A stretch of DNA of 64,000 bases from Cercis canadensis (lineage: Eukaryota; Streptophyta; Magnoliopsida; Fabales; Fabaceae). The stretch is taken from NCBI GenBank assembly GCA_003255065.1, contig QAOA01001229.1, positions 901,861 to 965,860 of the forward strand, written 5' to 3'. Positions 36,032-49,832 of the stretch are shown here, one piece after another. Each line of letters begins with the position of its first letter. Positions within the stretch are counted from its first letter, which is position 1. The notes beneath the pieces were generated by a model, which made no database searches, was not told the DNA's origin, and saw only the letters and a list, made by a program, of their open reading frames with translations. The position numbers and the translations under genes were made by a program.

Positions 36032-36450
36032 GAGTTTGTTTGAGAGTTAAAATTAGAGAAAAATGAGAGGAAATAAAATGAGTAAATGTGTCTATCTTCT
36101 TGTTTGAGAGTTCAAGATTAAAAAAAAGAAAAAAAAAAAAACCAAGGGGTAACATCAAACTTCCATATTCATTTTTTGCTTTCACTTTTGTGTTTTTCTA
36201 ATTTGAAGAGTTTGAAAAAAATAATAATAATAATAATTTATTATTATATCTCTATTTATTTTTTTTTCGAATACTATTTAAATAATATTATTAAATTTTA
36301 TATTAAATATATTTATTTTTTTCTTTTTTTACTTATTTTAATCGTCTAAATAAGGGAGAAAAAAGTCTCTCTCATTCTCTTCTTTTCTTTTCCTCCCTTT
36401 CATCTTATATCCTTCCATTTCCTTTTCCTTTCAACTCCCAAACAAAACTT
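36032..36450. mobile_element. Tourist-like MITE, copy 1
   Basis: A 419-bp non-coding element flanked by TAA on both sides (36029-36031 and 36451-36453), with ends GAGTTTGTTTGAGAG and CAACTCCCAAACAAAACTT that are inverted repeats. A second copy with the same ends and TAA target site lies at 48157-48623. The three-base TAA target is typical of PIF/Harbinger-derived Tourist elements. Confidence 0.82.
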
Positions 36451-36453
36451 TAA

Positions 36454-37990
36454 AATAAAAGAGATAAGATAAGTGGGAATCATTTTGTGGTTTTAGGAGA
36501 AGAAGAATAACCAAACTCTTTTTATTTTCTTGAGAATATGAGATATGGGCTTTGCTCTGAGTTAAGATCAATTCTCGTATTCTCATGCCAAAAAATCTTA
36601 AAATGAATATTAAAGAGGGATGTTACCTAGAAAATGAAATTCATAGGCTCTAGCGAAGGGGACAACATTCGATGAAATCATCGTCCTTTTCAGTACTGTT
36701 CCTGATAACGGATTTGTGGTGAATCTGGTGGTTGTGTTTTTTTATAAGTTATTCCTTTATCTTGAGGAAAAGATTAGTCATCATCAGCGACTTGATCTTT
36801 CATTTAGCAGGCAACAGAAACAAAGCTTATACATCTAAGCATAAATATATAGAAAATTTTAACTATACGAAAATATTTTATATTTTATTATTATTTTTAA
36901 ATATATATTTTTTTAAAAAAGACATCAGTCGCCTGACATCTCCTAATAACAGAGGCAAAGAGAAAGAAAAGAAGAACATGAGGGTGAGAGTGGAGAAAAA
37001 GAATATGTCATCTTTTTTTTTTAAAAAATAATAAAATAATAAAAATAAAATAAATTTAAAAAAAATAAAAATATTTGTGTAAATAAATTTTAAAATTAAG
37101 ATATTGGAGTCAATTAAGCGGTTAAGTGTGAGTTCGCTTATAAAAGCAAGTGTTGTGTGTGAAAAAAGAAAATAACATAACTCAGGTTCCAACTTCCAAC
37201 TGATAAGATAGAATTTCTTGGTGTCAGATTTGTGTCCCAGAAAAAGTTGCTGTTTAATCTGTCTGCAAGTTAATTTATTTATTCTGGTTGGTAGTGGATA
37301 GAGGTTGCATGCAGTAATTTTAGATTGAGGAGTTGACTCAGGAAACGACTTGGAGCCTTCTAGCTTGTGATTTCCCGCACAATATTTTTATGATTTATTT
37401 TAGATATGGATTATGCTATTATCTCTTTTTTAAAGATAGTAGCCTTATATTTTCTTTTAACGATGAGATTAGCTTTTTTTTTTTATTGTGAATATATAAA
37501 AAAAATTAAGTTACTTAAAAAATTATTTTTGATATTATATTATTCTTATATTTTATAAAAAAAAATTATATATTCTAACACATATTAAATAACTTAATTT
37601 TTTAAAATTTTTACACAAAAATTATTAAATAAGTTTTATTCAAATTTATTCAACTAAAAAAAATATAACACTATAAAAAAAAAATTTATAATAGTATAGT
37701 GTTCACCTTTATTTTACAACGGATAAAATATATGTATAGCTGTCGACCATTATAAGGACTGCACCACGTGAATTTGTACGGCTATCAATTTTTATTTTTA
37801 TTTTTTTTGTCTTTTCTTTTGGCAGAGTTTGGATTCACATTTCACATGGCGAAATATAAAATGTAATAAGGCACATGTTACCGGTTATAGCCTCGGAGCA
37901 ATACATAAAATGAAGTGAAAGTGATGAAATCTCATCCAATTGAGGCCTTTTCTAACTTCATTCTCTATTGTTCATTTCAACATCTGAGAA
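36454..37990. other. Intergenic region and promoter of NCL-C
   Basis: Very AT-rich, with no gene; open frames here are low-complexity Lys/Phe runs. Long A/T tracts lie at 36890-37090 and 37470-37690, the latter with weak inverted-repeat character. The last 60 bases match the NCL-A and NCL-B leaders (GTGATGAAATCTCATCC, then TGAGGCC). A weak TATA-like CATAAAAT lies at about 37905. Confidence 0.5.
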
Positions 37991-40900
37991 ATGAGGAAAT
38001 CTTCAAGAGCAGCTTTCTTCACTTTCATTGTTTTTGTAGTTTTAGTAGTTAAGGTTGAAAGCCGTTTTCTAAGAAGCAATGCTTCTGAATTGGTTTCAGA
38101 TGGAGTTGATGGTGTTCAACCCAATAAAGATTCCTCTTACTTACTTCTGAAAGGGATTGAATCATCTGAGAGTGAGAGAGAGTGTGAGCAAATGTATGGG
38201 TTCTTGCCATGTTCAACTAGCATTTACGGTCATCTCTTCCTGGTTTTGGTATATGAGTACTTGTTGTTCCATGGAGAATCATATTTGGCTGCTGGTGGTA
38301 AGCAAATCTTCGCAATGCTTGGCCCTGGTGTCTTTGGGGCAAGTGCCTTTGATATTCTTGGTGCTCTTCCTGAGTCCTTAATTCTTCTAGGTATGCTTCT
38401 AATCTCCAAGCTTTCTTTTCCTTTCTTTCTTCTTTCTTGTTTTCCTTCTCTTTTTCTTTCTGGCAGATGATTGCAATTGCAACAAAGTTCTTATTTTCTT
38501 CTGTTTATACACATGAAAGTAAACATTTGATATCTTCTTGGATTGCATTTTATTGCTGCTAATGCTTTTATCAAAGTCTCCCTAAACTTACATTTTAGTT
38601 CCAGGACTGACAAATCTCAAGTTGATTTGTGGATCAATTATATTATAATTTAATGATATAGAAGTAATGAAATCCCAAATCCCAATGGATTCTGTCTATC
38701 TCAAATCAAAAAATTATCTCCTTCTCTTGTCTGCATCTTTGCTGCTATCTCAACCACAGACACCACATGAAGATGCAAGTCTTGAATTGAGTGATAGACC
38801 CATTATACACATGCCTATTATTTTAAAATTTTTTAGCACTCTCAGAAGAATAATATGATTTGTTTAAGCATATTGCTTTCAATACTCATTTGGGTTCTTG
38901 GTACTCTTTCACTCATCATTCATATGATTCTTGTTTGGTACCAGCTTCTGGACTTTCTGGTAATAACGAGACTGCACAAGAGTATGCTACAACTGGTGTT
39001 GGCTTATTGGCCGGATCATCCATCTTGCTTCTGACAGTAGTGTGGGGAACCTGTGTTATCACTGGCAAGCAACAATTCAAACCTGATTCTGGAGCCTTCA
39101 ATTGCCCAAAGTCATGTGCAGGATTAAAAGCATTATTGACTGGTCTCACCTCAAAGCCCCCTATTTATTTTCTGATTGAAATTACATGTTGTGTGGTACT
39201 GTTATGAAGGACTATTTAACATGCCTCTCATCCCTTCTTTTTCTATCCCTTTTTGGTTAATTTACAGGTAGTGGTATTACTACAAATTTTGAGACTACCC
39301 AGATGGCAAGAATCATGGTTCTCTCAGTCATACCACCTATGATAATGCAGATCCCAAATATTTTCAATTTCTCTTCTGGACCACGCAACTTGACATTACT
39401 CATTGCTCTCCTCATCACTATCTTTTTTCTCATCTTGTACTTGGCTTACCAGGTTTCTCATCCAATCCTTTCTATTAGCATTGATATTAGTCTTCGGAAT
39501 CACTTTGTCTAATTGTTCTAAGCAAGCAATATACAGTCAAGTAACAGGGGAGCTGTTGGACTTATTGAATGCTATTTCAAATCTAAGAGGGAAAAGACTA
39601 AAGAGAAAAAGCAGATGCTTGAAACACCAAGGGTGTGTTTCTAAAGAGTAAAAAGAGAAGGAATAGAGAGAAAATATGCTTATAGGGTTTTGAACAATCA
39701 ATCACTCATTAGGTTGTAGACTTCATTTAATTTGCTTCTCATTGTTTTAACACAATGCAATAATCCATATCCAAACAAAGTTGTTGATGTTAATTACTGC
39801 TCACTGTCATCTTATTTGCCTGTCAGAGATTTTCTTTAGATGCTTGCAAATTAACTTGTTATTTGCTAATAACTTTGCAGATCTTTGAACCTCATATACA
39901 TAAAATTATAAGACTAGAATATGTGGAACATGATCACCTAATATTAAGGATTGTACAACATGTTCCAAAGCATACCCTGCAAAGTATCCTCACTGAGAAT
40001 GGAACTCCCAATGAAAGTGCCATAATGAGGTGAGATTTCAAGAAACAGATATCAGAGTAAATCACCTTTTGTGTAATCATCCAAAAGGGTATTGTTTAGC
40101 TAATTATAAGTGCTCCATATTGCAGGCTGTTTCATATAATAGATAAAAATGGGGATGGTGAAATATCAGCTTCTGAATTAAAGGAGCTGCTGCTTAGAAC
40201 TAGATTAACTGAAACAAAAACCAATGAGGAGAATGAAGTAGAACAGGTGTTTAAAATTTTTGACCAGAACCATGACAACAAAATAAGTAGAGAGGAATTT
40301 GTGAATGGCTTCAGAACATGGCTTGATCAAACAAAGCATGCTCTGGATAAACAGTACCTGTCAAGAAAAAAGCAGACCAACATATACCAGGTACACACTT
40401 CACCTTGTGAAATGAATTATAGAGATCATTATAATAGTTTCCTTGTATTCAATCTACTATTTGAGTATGTTCAGGATTTTACTTTGGCATTTTCTTTTCC
40501 CACCTTTTAAGTGTTGTTTAGTAGAAACAAAAAAAGCAAGAACAGAGAAGGCATTTTCACCTATAATAAGCACATTGTTACTGTATTTAGTGAAGGTGAA
40601 TAAAAAGATGATCTGAAAACTAGGAGAAAATTTGAGAATCTACCAAGGAAAAATAACTCTGACAATATACTGAAAAATTTACACAGGTTGTTAAGCCCTG
40701 GATTGAAAAGAAAAGAAGTGAACGTGAAATGAGGAAACAACTTAAATCTGAACTCTTAAGGCAAGTTAAGAGTGATATAGTTGACACCCGTTCCATAAAA
40801 GAGGGCACAGCTGATGAACCTGCTATCCAAAGGTCAGCATCTTCAATTGTTTGTCATATCCTTCTCTACTTTTTTCCTCTTCTAATAGCCACTCATGTAC

Positions 40901-41885
40901 AACAGGTTGTTTGAGAAAATTGATAGCAATAAAGACAATCACATTTCACAATCTGAGTTAAGAGAACTAATCATGGACATCAAGCCTGGTATGAATTCAC
41001 AAGATTTGGAAGAAGCACTTGAAAAAATTACACAAGAACTTGACATTAACCATGACAACGAAATTAGCGAGGAGGAATTTCTTGCTGTGATTAAAAAATG
41101 GCTTCACTCATCGCCCGCTCATTCTCCTCTATCATATTCAGTGTCTCAAGGAGAAATTAATCCAGTATATCCACAATTCTCATTTTTCAATTTTTCTTCA
41201 TTTTTTTTTCAGGGGACAACTAAATAACACCTAAACTTACACTTTCTCTCTTTGAAATGATTGTGTTTTAGACCTGGGAAAGTGTTGAAAGGGTGGTTGA
41301 AGAGAATCACAACAAAGGACTAGTTGCATGGTTGAAGGCTATAATGAATGCGGTGCTAGGAATTGCAATGGTATCAGTTCTTGCAGAGCCCCTGATAGAA
41401 AGTGTCCAGAATTTCTCTCGAAGTGCAGGAATTTCATCTTTCTTCATCTCGTTTATTTTAGTCCCATTAGCTATAAATGCTAGAGAAGCAAGTTTGGCAT
41501 TCAAAGAAGCTAGCCATAAGAAGAAATATAACACTTCTGAAACAATTTATGAGGTTAGTCATCTTCCTTTACCAATTTCAATTCACTAATTGAACTATAT
41601 ATGAGGTTAACCATACCAAGGTTTGGGCCAATGCAGATTTATGATGCAGTCTTCATGAACAACACTCTTGGCTTTTTTGCAATTGCAATTCTGATATATG
41701 TGCGAGAAGTCACTTGGGAATTCTCAGCTGAAGTATTGGTTGTGGCCATTGTTTGTGCTATAATTGGGCTCGCTGCAAGTTTTTTCTCTAAGTTCCCTCT
41801 ATGGACATCCTTTTGTGCATATCTCTTATACCCATTATCTTTGGTTTTGGCATATGTCCTAACTCATGTTGTGCATTATGGTTAG
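37991..41885 (+). CDS. NCL: NCL-type EF-hand Na+/Ca2+ exchanger-like protein, copy C
   Basis: Predicted 710 aa in nine exons: 37991-38390, 38945-39142, 39268-39452, 39881-40029, 40126-40390, 40687-40832, 40906-41164, 41272-41553 and 41637-41885, all in phase. Signal peptide 1-24. Alpha-1 is GPGVFGASAFDILGALPES; alpha-2 is FFISFILVPLAINAREA, keeping the consensus Ala where copy B has Phe. All four calcium loops look competent: DKNGDGEISASE, DQNHDNKISREE, DSNKDNHISQSE and DINHDNEISEEE. About five membrane segments lie on each side of the EF-hand region, as in the family. It is the cleanest copy and has the shortest introns. Exon 7 ends at AATCCA before GTATAT, a weaker donor than in the other copies. 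Confidence 0.92.
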
Positions 41886-42125
41886 TTACTCTTTGGGAAG
41901 GTATCTAATTTCAATAACATAAATTGTGTAACTGTTATATATAGATCCATCTGTTTGAGCTTTGAAGCAGTTATCATTTAAATAAATAAATAAAAGTTAA
42001 GAGGCATTAAGAGGCAAATTTCATTTCGACTTTGAAGCAATCCAAGTCTAACTACTCCATAAAGGAAAGACAATGTTTTGAGGGACTTGAAGTAAACAAT
42101 ACAATCACACTCAATTTAATCATAC
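41886..42125. other. 3' flank of NCL-C
   Basis: AT-rich sequence. The part at 42005-42100 (AAGACAATGTTTTGAGGGAC) matches the NCL-A downstream block near 25825, showing that the duplicated unit continued here before a TIR element interrupted it. Confidence 0.45.
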
Positions 42126-42829
42126 AATTTAGAGTAAATTATTTCAATTTTCTTTGCATTTTGATGACATTACACTTTTCTCTCCTCTATTTTCAAAACT
42201 TATCATAAACTTAGTTAGTTAACATCGTTGAGAATATTCCTTCTAGAAACTTTGTTTTTGACAAAAGGACAAAAATGATAACACTACCCTTATATTAAAG
42301 GCAATACGATTTTGGCAGCTTTTATCAAACCACATATCCCATTTCGTTTAGCTGAAATTTGGTGATGAGGTTTTCAAGGCGCAGCTTTTCAATCTGAACG
42401 ATGATGATTGGATTCCAAGACCACTAACCCTAAATTTGGACTTGTGAACAATGACTAAAACTTTATTATTATTTTTGTTTTTATTTATCAAACTGATGAT
42501 TTGGAGTCGTTCACCGTTGGATCAGGCTACAATTTTATGAGGAGGTTCCCAAGATACACCTCTTAAATCTGAATAGTGAAGATCAGATTTTGATATCTCT
42601 AACACTAAATCTAGACCAAATTTTTTGAAGTTCTATTAAGGGTATTTTAAGGTTTTACCCTTTAGTTTTTTGTTTCACTGTTGGGTTAATGGTTCTGTTA
42701 GGTTTTGGATTTAAGTATAGTGTGTTGTCAAAATACAAGGGACTACGTGTAGGTTTTTTAAATAAATAGGAGATAGGTGTAATGTCAGCTAAATATAAGA
42801 GAGGTTGGAGTAATTTTTTCTACAATTTA
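42126..42829. mobile_element. TIR element of about 0.7 kb (MITE-like)
   Basis: The left 100 bases (including ATTTTGATGACATTACAC) are an inverted repeat of the right 110 bases (which on the other strand include TTAGCTGACATTACACC). The interior is non-coding. An inner block (GCAGCTTTTCAATCTGAACG at about 42381) resembles part of the foldback element at 63141-63524. The superfamily is unknown, and the ends are set to within a few bases. Confidence 0.6.
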
Positions 42830-42859
42830 ATATTTCAGTTGAATAACAGGCGATTTTAG

Positions 42860-43075
42860 CTCAATCTTTTTTGTTTTGAGCATGGAAATGTTAGTTATTT
42901 AACTGTAAAATAGTCTTGCATACACATCAGTTGCCATCTCTAGAATATTAGTTTTCCCTCTTCTTGCTATATTGACCTGAGATTTTTAGACCTGACTTGG
43001 CAAATCAGATGTGTTTGGAGAGTCTATAGGACTTTCTGCAGCATTGCTGACTGTACTCAAGAGAGCAAATTTTTT
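42860..43075 (-). pseudogene. Relic of a GLR gene 3' end
   Basis: On the plus strand, GACTTGGCAAATCAGATGTG and then TTTGGAGAGTCTATAGGACTTTCTGCAGCAT track the 3' UTR and last codons of GLR-A (4215-4290) and GLR-B (11310-11350) in the same orientation, followed by AAGAGAGCAAA, which in GLR-A lies in the M4 region. The rest of the GLR gene is absent. A Mutator-like element starts about 45 bases further on. It lies left of NCL-D on the opposite strand, repeating the GLR-NCL arrangement. Confidence 0.72.
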
Positions 43076-43117
43076 TTTTTGAGACAGAATTTTCCTTTTT
43101 TATTTTTTTTTTAATTT

Positions 43118-43567
43118 GAGTAAACCTACAAATGAGTCCCTGAAAGATTTCAGTTTCAACAAAATGGTCCCTAAAAAATACAAAACCACAAAATCGTCCT
43201 TCAAAGATTGGACATCCATAACAAAATAGTCTTCTGTTAGTGTGGGCTGTTAACCATGGACGGAATGACTGACGTGGCACTGTTAAGTGCTTACGTGGCA
43301 CGTTATTGTCATGCGTGGCAATTTAAAATGTCATGTGGGCTGCTGATGTGGCAAATTTTTTTTTTTTTTTTTTAAAAAAAAGGCACTAGTTTTGGCCAAG
43401 CGGTGTCGTATCTGTTGTGATCTCCATCTAGTTTCATCCTCTTGCATTTCTCTCTACTGCTCGGTAAAAAGACCCTAACCTCCATTTATGAAGCTGAACC
43501 TCCTCTTCTTTTTCTCATCCTCTTCACTTTACTTGGAGCCATTGGAGCTTTAGGTGTCCTCTTCTTC
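43118..43567 (+). repeat. Left terminal inverted repeat of the Pack-MULE
   Basis: Reads GAGTAAACCTACAAATGAGT from its outer end and closely matches the reverse complement of 47687-48132. It includes a variable A/T run at about 43346-43380. Open frames inside the two TIRs translate to near-identical peptides only because the DNA is repeated; they are not genes. Confidence 0.85.
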
Positions 43568-45443
43568 ATTGATGACTCTCCCACTGTTGTCGAAGGGGCA
43601 GTCATTCGTCGAGGCAAAGGTTTGAGATCAGCTGTGGGTTTCCCATAAGGAGGTATGAAATCGGTGGTTAAGATACATTGATTCTGAAATAAATCTGCTG
43701 CTTGTTGTTGTATTATCTCATTGGGGTCATAAAACTGGGAGTTATTTATTTATTTTTACCCAAGCTACATTAACGATAGAACCTTATTGTTAATAAGCAT
43801 GTATAGTTTACTTACTCTGTAGTATCACTCAACATGCTTCCAACAAGGGGAAAGCATGTCCTTCCTAAAATATTGAAGTATAGAATACCAATTCATAATG
43901 TCTGCAAACAATCATTGTTCAGGGTAATAGTATAGAAGATGTGAGTACGAATACAACAATTGCCGCCTATAAGTTCTGATTCTGCTAATCCACTAATTGT
44001 TTACATAATTGAATCTTTTGTTCTTTTTTAATTCTCATTTTACTTGTTCAAAATATCCTAAATGTGGTAAGTTACAAGCAGAAACTTTTGAAGCTGGGCA
44101 ACTGAATTTTATATTATATATGACATCAAGTTTTGGCTATAACATGCGCAAATCACCTATCAAGAAAGCGTACCTAATTCCGCATTTAGCTCATTGACCC
44201 TTTGGACATACCATGATGAAATGTGCTGGAGTTTTTAGTTTCACCCATGCTGTGTACTTGAGACTGCATGCATCTATAGCCTATGAATCATGGGATATTT
44301 ACATTACAGTTTGGTGTTACTAGAGCAGTTGTTGTTAGTAAAATAGCGAATGGGGAAAATCTCTGGCCTATGTGCAAACTGCTGCTCATTATAATTTTTC
44401 TATATATAAAGCATTCAAGTTGGTGAGGTTTTTTTTCATCGCTTATATCACATCACTTCCTTGTGTCATGCTTCACTTCTATCATTGCCACTTTACATGA
44501 CATTTTTAAGCATTGCATAATATAGTGGAAACTAGATTTTTCACTTATTTGTAGGGGAAACTATTAAAGAGAACTTGTTACTAATATATAGTAAAAATTA
44601 TTAATGCAGGATTCCTCTGTTAGTTGTGATTTCTTCAAGTAGTTGGATGAAGGGAATGCAAGAAAGAATGAGAGTAGAATTTTGGAACAAATGAGAAAAC
44701 GATGCAGCAACTATGAGAAGTGAATTAGAAGAAATAAATTCAGTATGTTTGTTTTTGGACATGGAAAATTCAGTATGTGATTACAATTGCTCATATATAC
44801 GAAACGCTGATGAATGTGATTCTCTTGGGTCCTTTGATAATGATATGTTATGTTTTTGATATATCAAGGCTCTTGTTTCGTTATTGTTGTGTTAGCCAAT
44901 TTGTGGCCAGCAATATCATGGTCTGTGGCCAACAATATAGTAGATTCTGAGCTGGTCATTAAATCAAATCATGCATTTGGGTAAAATTTAAAAAAGGATA
45001 TGGTAACATGGCTTGTAAATTTCCAAATCTGTTTTCACTTCTTCAACATAAAAAGTTGAAACCACCTAAATCTCCCATGGATCAATTATTTATCATAATC
45101 ACACATAATTTTTATAACATAGGACAAAAATTGTGTTTGGAACACAAAGGAGTTAAGCTGGCAATTTATATGCAGCATGGTAGGAACAAAATTTCCTACC
45201 CATGGTTTAAAGTCAGTCCTCTTTCAAAATTGAACAGCATAATCATAGAGAATTAATAAAATCCGGTAAATAACTGATAATCAATAAGAAATCAGAATTC
45301 CACAAGACATTTCATACATTTAGAGACCAAAACAGTGTCGAATTAAGTACCAGCACTGCAAGAATCAGAAGAAAATAAAAGGGGCCAAAAGGGAAACACT
45401 ATATAGCCATGCATCTCGGCAATATTGTATGAACCAGTCTTGG

Positions 45444-45592
45444 CTATTTAAAAAGTTTGAAGTACAGACTCAAGATGATGGCAATAACCACAACCAAAAC
45501 AATGCCACCAATAGTCCACTTGTTCCTGTTCACCCTTCTTGACATGTTAGACAAAATTTGCTCTTTCCTATATTATCATCCACTCCATGAAG
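45444..45592 (-). pseudogene. Captured last exon of a VTI1-type SNARE gene
   Basis: On the minus strand, after an acceptor TTGTAG, the sequence encodes LHGVDDNIGKSK and then, one base out of frame, LSNMSRRVNRNKWTIGG followed by a hydrophobic anchor and LYFKLFK with a stop. This is the C-terminal end of the Qb-SNARE VTI1 (the family has LHGVDDNIGKSKK, then MSRRM and a membrane anchor ending LYFKL). A single missing base breaks the frame. No other VTI1 exon was found in the element, so it cannot make a SNARE. Confidence 0.82.
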
Positions 45593-46273
45593 CTACAAGA
45601 GACAGTATTAACCATCAGTAGATGAAAGTGCATGTATGTTCACAAATCTGTTAAAACTTACCAATGCTACAAGAGGACATGCATTCTAAAATTACCAGCC
45701 AATGGTACGACCCAAATATATTTTACAGTTCATTCGCAAAATCAGAATCCGATTCAAAAATTCCAAAGCCATAACATTGTGATAATATAAATCTGCATTC
45801 AAAACGTCAGTAATATAGGACTATTTTTAAGCCAATATTGACTGATCAAAATTTGAATGTTCTGGAGTGCTATCTAGAAAAAGGAACCTAATTAACTCAG
45901 AAAAAAAAAAAGAAGAAAGGAAACAAAAACCAATTGATTCTCTATATGATGTTAAACATGATCAAGGCAGCAGTATAAAGTTGACGTGAAAACCAGTTAA
46001 ATTGATTCCTAATTTAGCAACATAAACAAGGCAGCAGTCTCAAGGATATTGATATTTTTGGTGCTAAAACTTGGCTTATACGTTTTCTTTGGTGAAGAAA
46101 ATGTTATATAACTATATAACTATATAACCCCCATCAAATATCTTGCAACGAAGATAATCCACACAAATCACGCATTAAATATATATATAGTTGCAATTGA
46201 AATTTATTCTGCTATAACACTCATTTTCCTTCCTTGGCTTAATTGCTTTTAGAAGACTCTTCTCCTACAACTA

Positions 46274-46730
<457 letters not shown>

Positions 46731-47547
46731 CTATAGTATAAGATAAAATTAGGTGCTCATCATCAGTTTCAGTTGAGTAAGCAGCAATGCTGGATGTAAC
46801 ACACAGAAATAACAGCAGAGTATATGATCCTAATTGTGTTGAAAATTATTGGTACTTGTTAGAGAACAGAATAGAGCTCTATCTGAAGCATTAAAGAAGT
46901 TAAAAGAACAAGTTAGCAGGATTTTGATAACTAAACCGCAATTTGGCCTAGTGTCAGATTCTGTTGGCAGGAATATGCATTATATCAGAGATGAAACTTT
47001 AAAGTATGAAGCTTGAAATTCTATTTGTATATGCATTATATCAACTAATTTAACTGTCTTCATCATGTTTGAAGAGTTCATTTATAAAGTAACATAAATG
47101 TGTATTATTTCTATCCGAACCAAAATCCAAATTAAGAAATTTCAGGGGAAAAAAAAATCTTAGAATTGATTTTCATCATTGCAACCAAACTTGCAGCATC
47201 ACAACCCAACCAAGGTGGGGAAAAAGAAAAATATTAATACTGCTCTTTTGCTTTCTGGCTATAATAATTAGCAAGTGCAAAAGCTTAAATTCAATGAACA
47301 CCATACGAACTAAGACTAGCATAAGCCCATCAAACAAAAAGATTTAATAAAGAGCAACTCCTGATTTGTTGTTCATCCAAAACAAAAAGTCCGAGAATAG
47401 CACAAGATTCAGAACGAGAACCCAAGACACGCAAACTCAGATTACAAATAATAACAACAAAAATAGCCGCGCAATTGAAATTATTCAAATTAATAGCAAG
47501 AAAGGAATAGAAAATCAGGAAAAAGTTCAAAGAGATAGATAACTCAC

Positions 47548-47686
47548 CTTGGAAAGGATGCAGGAGATGCGAGACAGAGGAACGCCAAATGAGAATCAAA
47601 ATCCACAGAAATCTTCCTCTCAAGTCATCCAGGTTTCGCTCTTCAAATGGTCTTCAAATTGGGGGTTAGGGTTCGAACAAAGTCAG
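47548..47686 (-). other. Leader-like exon of the Pack-MULE
   Basis: On the minus strand, just inside the right TIR, a C/T-rich leader-like sequence ends CCAAG at 47548 and is followed by GTGAGT, a strong donor. With the ROP and VTI1 pieces on the same strand downstream, a spliced chimeric transcript driven from the right TIR is plausible (inference). No protein is called. Confidence 0.45.
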
Positions 47687-48132
47687 GAAGAAGAGGACAC
47701 CTAAAGCTCCAATGGCTCCAAGTAGAGTGAAGAGGATGAGAAAAAGAAGAGGAGGTTCAGCTTCATAAATGGAGGTTAGTGTTTTTTTACCGAGCAGTAC
47801 AGAGAAATGCAAGAGGATGAAACTAGATGGAGACCACAACAGATATGACACCGCTTGGCCAAAACTAGTGCCTTTTTTTAAAAAAAAAAAAAAAATTGCC
47901 ACATCAGCAGCCTACATGGTATTTTAAATTGTCACACATGACACTAACATGCCACGTAAGCACTTAAGAGTGCCACATCAGCCATTCCGTCCATGGTTAA
48001 CAGCCTACACTAACGGAGGACCATTTTGTTATGGATGTCTAATTTTTGAAGGACGATTTTGTGGTTTTGTATCTTTCAGGAACCATTTTGTTGAAATTGA
48101 AATCTTTGAGGGACTCATTTATAGGTTTACTC
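47687..48132 (-). repeat. Right terminal inverted repeat of the Pack-MULE
   Basis: Reverse-complement partner of 43118-43567, ending GGTTTACTC at 48132. Differences from the left TIR are scattered point changes and a shorter A/T run, suggesting that the insertion is not recent. Confidence 0.85.
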
Positions 48133-48156
48133 TTTTATTTTTCTAGGGCATTTTAA

Positions 48157-48623
48157 GGGTTTGTTTTGAAGTTAAAATTAAAGAGAAATGAGAGAAAAGA
48201 AGATGAGTAAATATGTCTATCCCCTTGTTTGAGAGTTCAAGATTAAAAAAGGAAAGGAAACCAAGGGGTAACCTCAAATCCCCACATTCCTCTTTTGCCT
48301 TCACTTTTGTGTTCCTCCAATTTTTGGAGTTTGGAGAGGAAAGAAGAGTAATTTACTATAATATCTCTATTTATTTTTTCAAACACTATTTAGATAACAT
48401 TATTAAATTTTATATTAAATATATTTATTTTATATATAAAAGATAAATTTATAAAATTATAAATTTTTATTTTTTTTTCTTTCCTTTTCTCTCATTTTGC
48501 TCATTTTTAATCATCCAAATAAAAGAGAGGAAAACTCTCTCTTTTCCTTCCCTTCCCTTCCTTTCCCTCTCTTTCCTCTCCTCTCATTTCCTTTCCCCTC
48601 TCTTCAAACTCCCAAACAGAGCC
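48157..48623. mobile_element. Tourist-like MITE, copy 2
   Basis: A 467-bp copy of the element at 36032-36450, again with TAA on both sides (48154-48156 and 48624-48626) and ends GGGTTTGTTTTGAAG and CAAACTCCCAAACAGAGCC. It starts only 15 bases after the target duplication of the Pack-MULE. It contains a CCTTCCC-rich pyrimidine stretch near its right end. Confidence 0.82.
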
Positions 48624-49832
48624 TAAGAGTCATCAACGTGGGACAGAGAGAGATACTGCATGCATGAATTTCGTGGTAATTAATATACATACATGTGTAG
48701 CTTTCATGCACCACTGGCCAAATCTCAGGTTTGAAAAGTATTCACCAAGAATCCTTCAAGACGCATAGCCATCAGTCTTCTCAGGTTTCTGTTCTGTGAC
48801 ACAACAATTTGCCTTCTCGGTCAGAAACGTGCAACTTAGGCTTGTTTCAAATTATGGACTCAAAGACTGAGTCACTTTATGCTATCCGAGGTATATAGCA
48901 GCCCTGAAATAGATGACAACGCATTTGAATTGGTATATATATCAAGATCAGTGTAGTTTATATTTTTTTATAGCAGTTAGTGTGTCCCACTTAGCTTGTG
49001 TTGATCTCAATTAATCTACCTTTCTAATCCAATCAAAGGGAAGCTATCCACAACTGGACTAAGAGATTCATAAGAAATTTCTTACGGTCTAATCCCAAAA
49101 ATTGGAAATGATAATAAATCAAACAAGTAACATACACCTAAAAATTGGAGTTGAGTTGACAAATGAAAACTTGCTCATGCCAAGTGACCATACAAAAAGA
49201 ACCTTTTAAATCTTATATGAGAATTTATTCTTTTTTTTTTTTTTGGTAAAAGAATTTATTCAAATTTCTACATCTTAATCGATTGGTTTACGTATTGATT
49301 TATATATCTTCTGGTCTTTTAGAACATGTCAGTTCCAACGAATAACCAGCTAGATTAAGATGGTAATAACTAATAAGTCAACTTTTTCAATTAATTAGAA
49401 CATTATTAACATGAATTAATCATAATACAACTCTCCTACCACGTTTGACCATTTCTCTTTCGCCTGTGTGTTTGATTGTTAAGGTATGACCTTTTATTAA
49501 GATTACTCCAATTGCACGAAGTGATTTGATTAAGGTACACTTGTGTGTTCCAAATTTTGTAGCAGGAAAAAAAAAAGGTAGACTTTGTGTGTTGTCCTTG
49601 GCATTGACATTGGAATTTTAAGCATGCAAGTAATTGAACATATTCCTAGATATGTTCAAGCACCAAGTTCAACAGACTTTTCCACAATAAAGCCACCCAA
49701 GTTGCAAGTAATCTATTTCCATTCAATTTCTTGCACTCCTCAAATTCTCAATTCAGTTGAATTTAAAACTATGAGTTCGAGGCCATTCTCTCTCATTCTA
49801 CAGCTCAATTCAGCTGCTAAGAAATCAGAATC
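48624..49832. other. GLR-like 5' flank and NCL-D promoter region
   Basis: No gene. The part at 48650-48910 shares ordered blocks with the GLR-B upstream flank (15850-16150), including GTATTCACCAAGAATCCTTCAAGA, here cut to AGTATTCACCAAGAATCCTT. With the GLR tail at 42860-43075 this brackets a lost GLR gene. The NCL-D promoter is unlike those of A-C and has no clear TATA box; the leader is rich in CTCA/TTCAGTT motifs. Confidence 0.5.

Noticed and set aside
36732-37192. Overlapping frames on both strands
   Set aside because: Lys/Phe-rich translation of A/T tracts, with no motifs.
43005-43301. Minus-strand frame of 98 aa with a near-identical partner at 47949-48146
   Set aside because: The similarity comes from the long terminal inverted repeats of the Pack-MULE, not from a conserved protein.
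43442-43648. Frame with a hydrophobic stretch, matched by 47666-47902 on the other strand
   Set aside because: Again both copies lie in the TIRs; no homologue recognised and no conserved start.
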